Positions 14,850 through 14,998 of a DNA stretch of 14,998 nucleotides are shown here, piece after piece. Made by a program: the position numbers and the translations under genes. The notes under the pieces are model-generated. The model was not told the origin of the DNA and made no database searches. It saw nothing but the letters and a program-made list of their open reading frames with translations. Location of the stretch: the NCBI GenBank assembly GCA_000436695.1, contig HF992533.1, positions 1 to 14,998 of the forward strand. Reading direction: 5' to 3'. Position 1 is the first letter of the stretch; every line of letters begins with the position of its first letter. The DNA is from Prevotella sp. CAG:1185. Lineage in GTDB: Bacteria; Bacteroidota; Bacteroidia; Bacteroidales; Bacteroidaceae.

Positions 14850-14998
14850 AAAGGTGGCGTTTTATAAAGCAATATGCCGCCTTTTGTGAACTAAAAGACG
14901 GCATATCAGAAAACAAATTATTTAAAAAATATCTGTCTCCTTATTTTGAACGTGTCATTGAAATTTATGGTTCATCCGACATTTCGCGTGATGCGGCA
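14822..14998 (+). other. Possible 5' end of a truncated reading frame at the window edge
   Basis: This + strand frame is open for 59 codons from just after a TGA to the window end, with a plausible amino-acid mix (YYERWRFIKQ early; KLFKKYLSPYFERV near 45-51 codons from the start region onward) and many RNY codons. There is no ATG in it; the only alternative start is TTG at 14840, without a clear ribosome site. It also runs through the hairpin element at 14850-14906, which argues against coding. No family is recognised. It may be a gene remnant, a gene with an unusual start, or chance. Confidence 0.22.
14850..14906. repeat. Three-arm alternative hairpin element
   Basis: The left arm AAAGGTGGC (14850-14858) can pair with GCCGCCTTT (14876-14884, one wobble). 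The same middle segment, ATATGCCGcCTTTT (14872-14885), pairs better with AAAAGaCGGCATAT (14893-14906): 8 plus 5 base pairs around one mismatch, then a G-T pair and a 5-nt loop. The two hairpins exclude each other. The first ends in TTTT on the + strand, so it could be a weak terminator for the patatin gene. The second has no T-run after it on the + strand and only a broken one on the - strand. It may instead serve a gene just outside the window. Confidence 0.5.

Noticed and set aside
14965..14997. Possible C-terminus of a - strand gene entering from the right (10 codons then TAA)
   Set aside because: Too short to judge, and the other - strand frames also stop quickly; nothing separates it from chance.

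Overview
The window looks like chromosomal core DNA of a Bacteroidales bacterium, most likely Prevotella-like. The support is: proteins that read like Bacteroidetes orthologues, AT-rich intergenic DNA around moderately GC genes, weak Shine-Dalgarno sites, and several promoters of the Bacteroidetes sigma type (TTG/TTTG, about 19-21 nt, TAnnTTTG). The assignment rests on recognition, not on a database search. I see no mobile element, CRISPR array, tRNA or rRNA.

Left part (1-6700, + strand): a noncoding upstream region with a consensus promoter, then the isoleucine/valine operon ilvD, ilvB, ilvN, an acyl-ACP thioesterase and ilvC, closed by a strong intrinsic terminator. Dihydroxyacid dehydratase, both acetolactate synthase subunits and ketol-acid reductoisomerase make up the shared branched-chain pathway apart from the final transaminase. 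The thioesterase suggests a link between branched-chain precursors and fatty acid release. ilvC also has its own internal promoter and a leader hairpin.

Middle part (6745-10500, - strand): recJ followed by recQ, a 5' to 3' single-strand exonuclease and a 3' to 5' helicase that cooperate in RecF-pathway recombination and repair. Their 81-nt spacer holds a perfect 12-bp inverted repeat. RecQ has its zinc cysteines far downstream of the usual place.

Right part (10560-14998): a two-gene - strand operon, pepP (Xaa-Pro aminopeptidase) then an exported C1 (bleomycin hydrolase/PepC-like) peptidase, ending in a strong terminator. Divergent from it, on the + strand, is a patatin-like phospholipase. 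The last 420 nt are mostly noncoding and contain three mutually complementary segments that could form alternative hairpins, plus a possible edge-truncated reading frame with no clear start.

Everything strongly supported here is ordinary housekeeping. I do not see a convincing undescribed system. The points most worth a second look are the RNA-structure candidates (ilvC leader, recJ-recQ spacer, right-edge hairpins) and the thioesterase inside the ilv operon.
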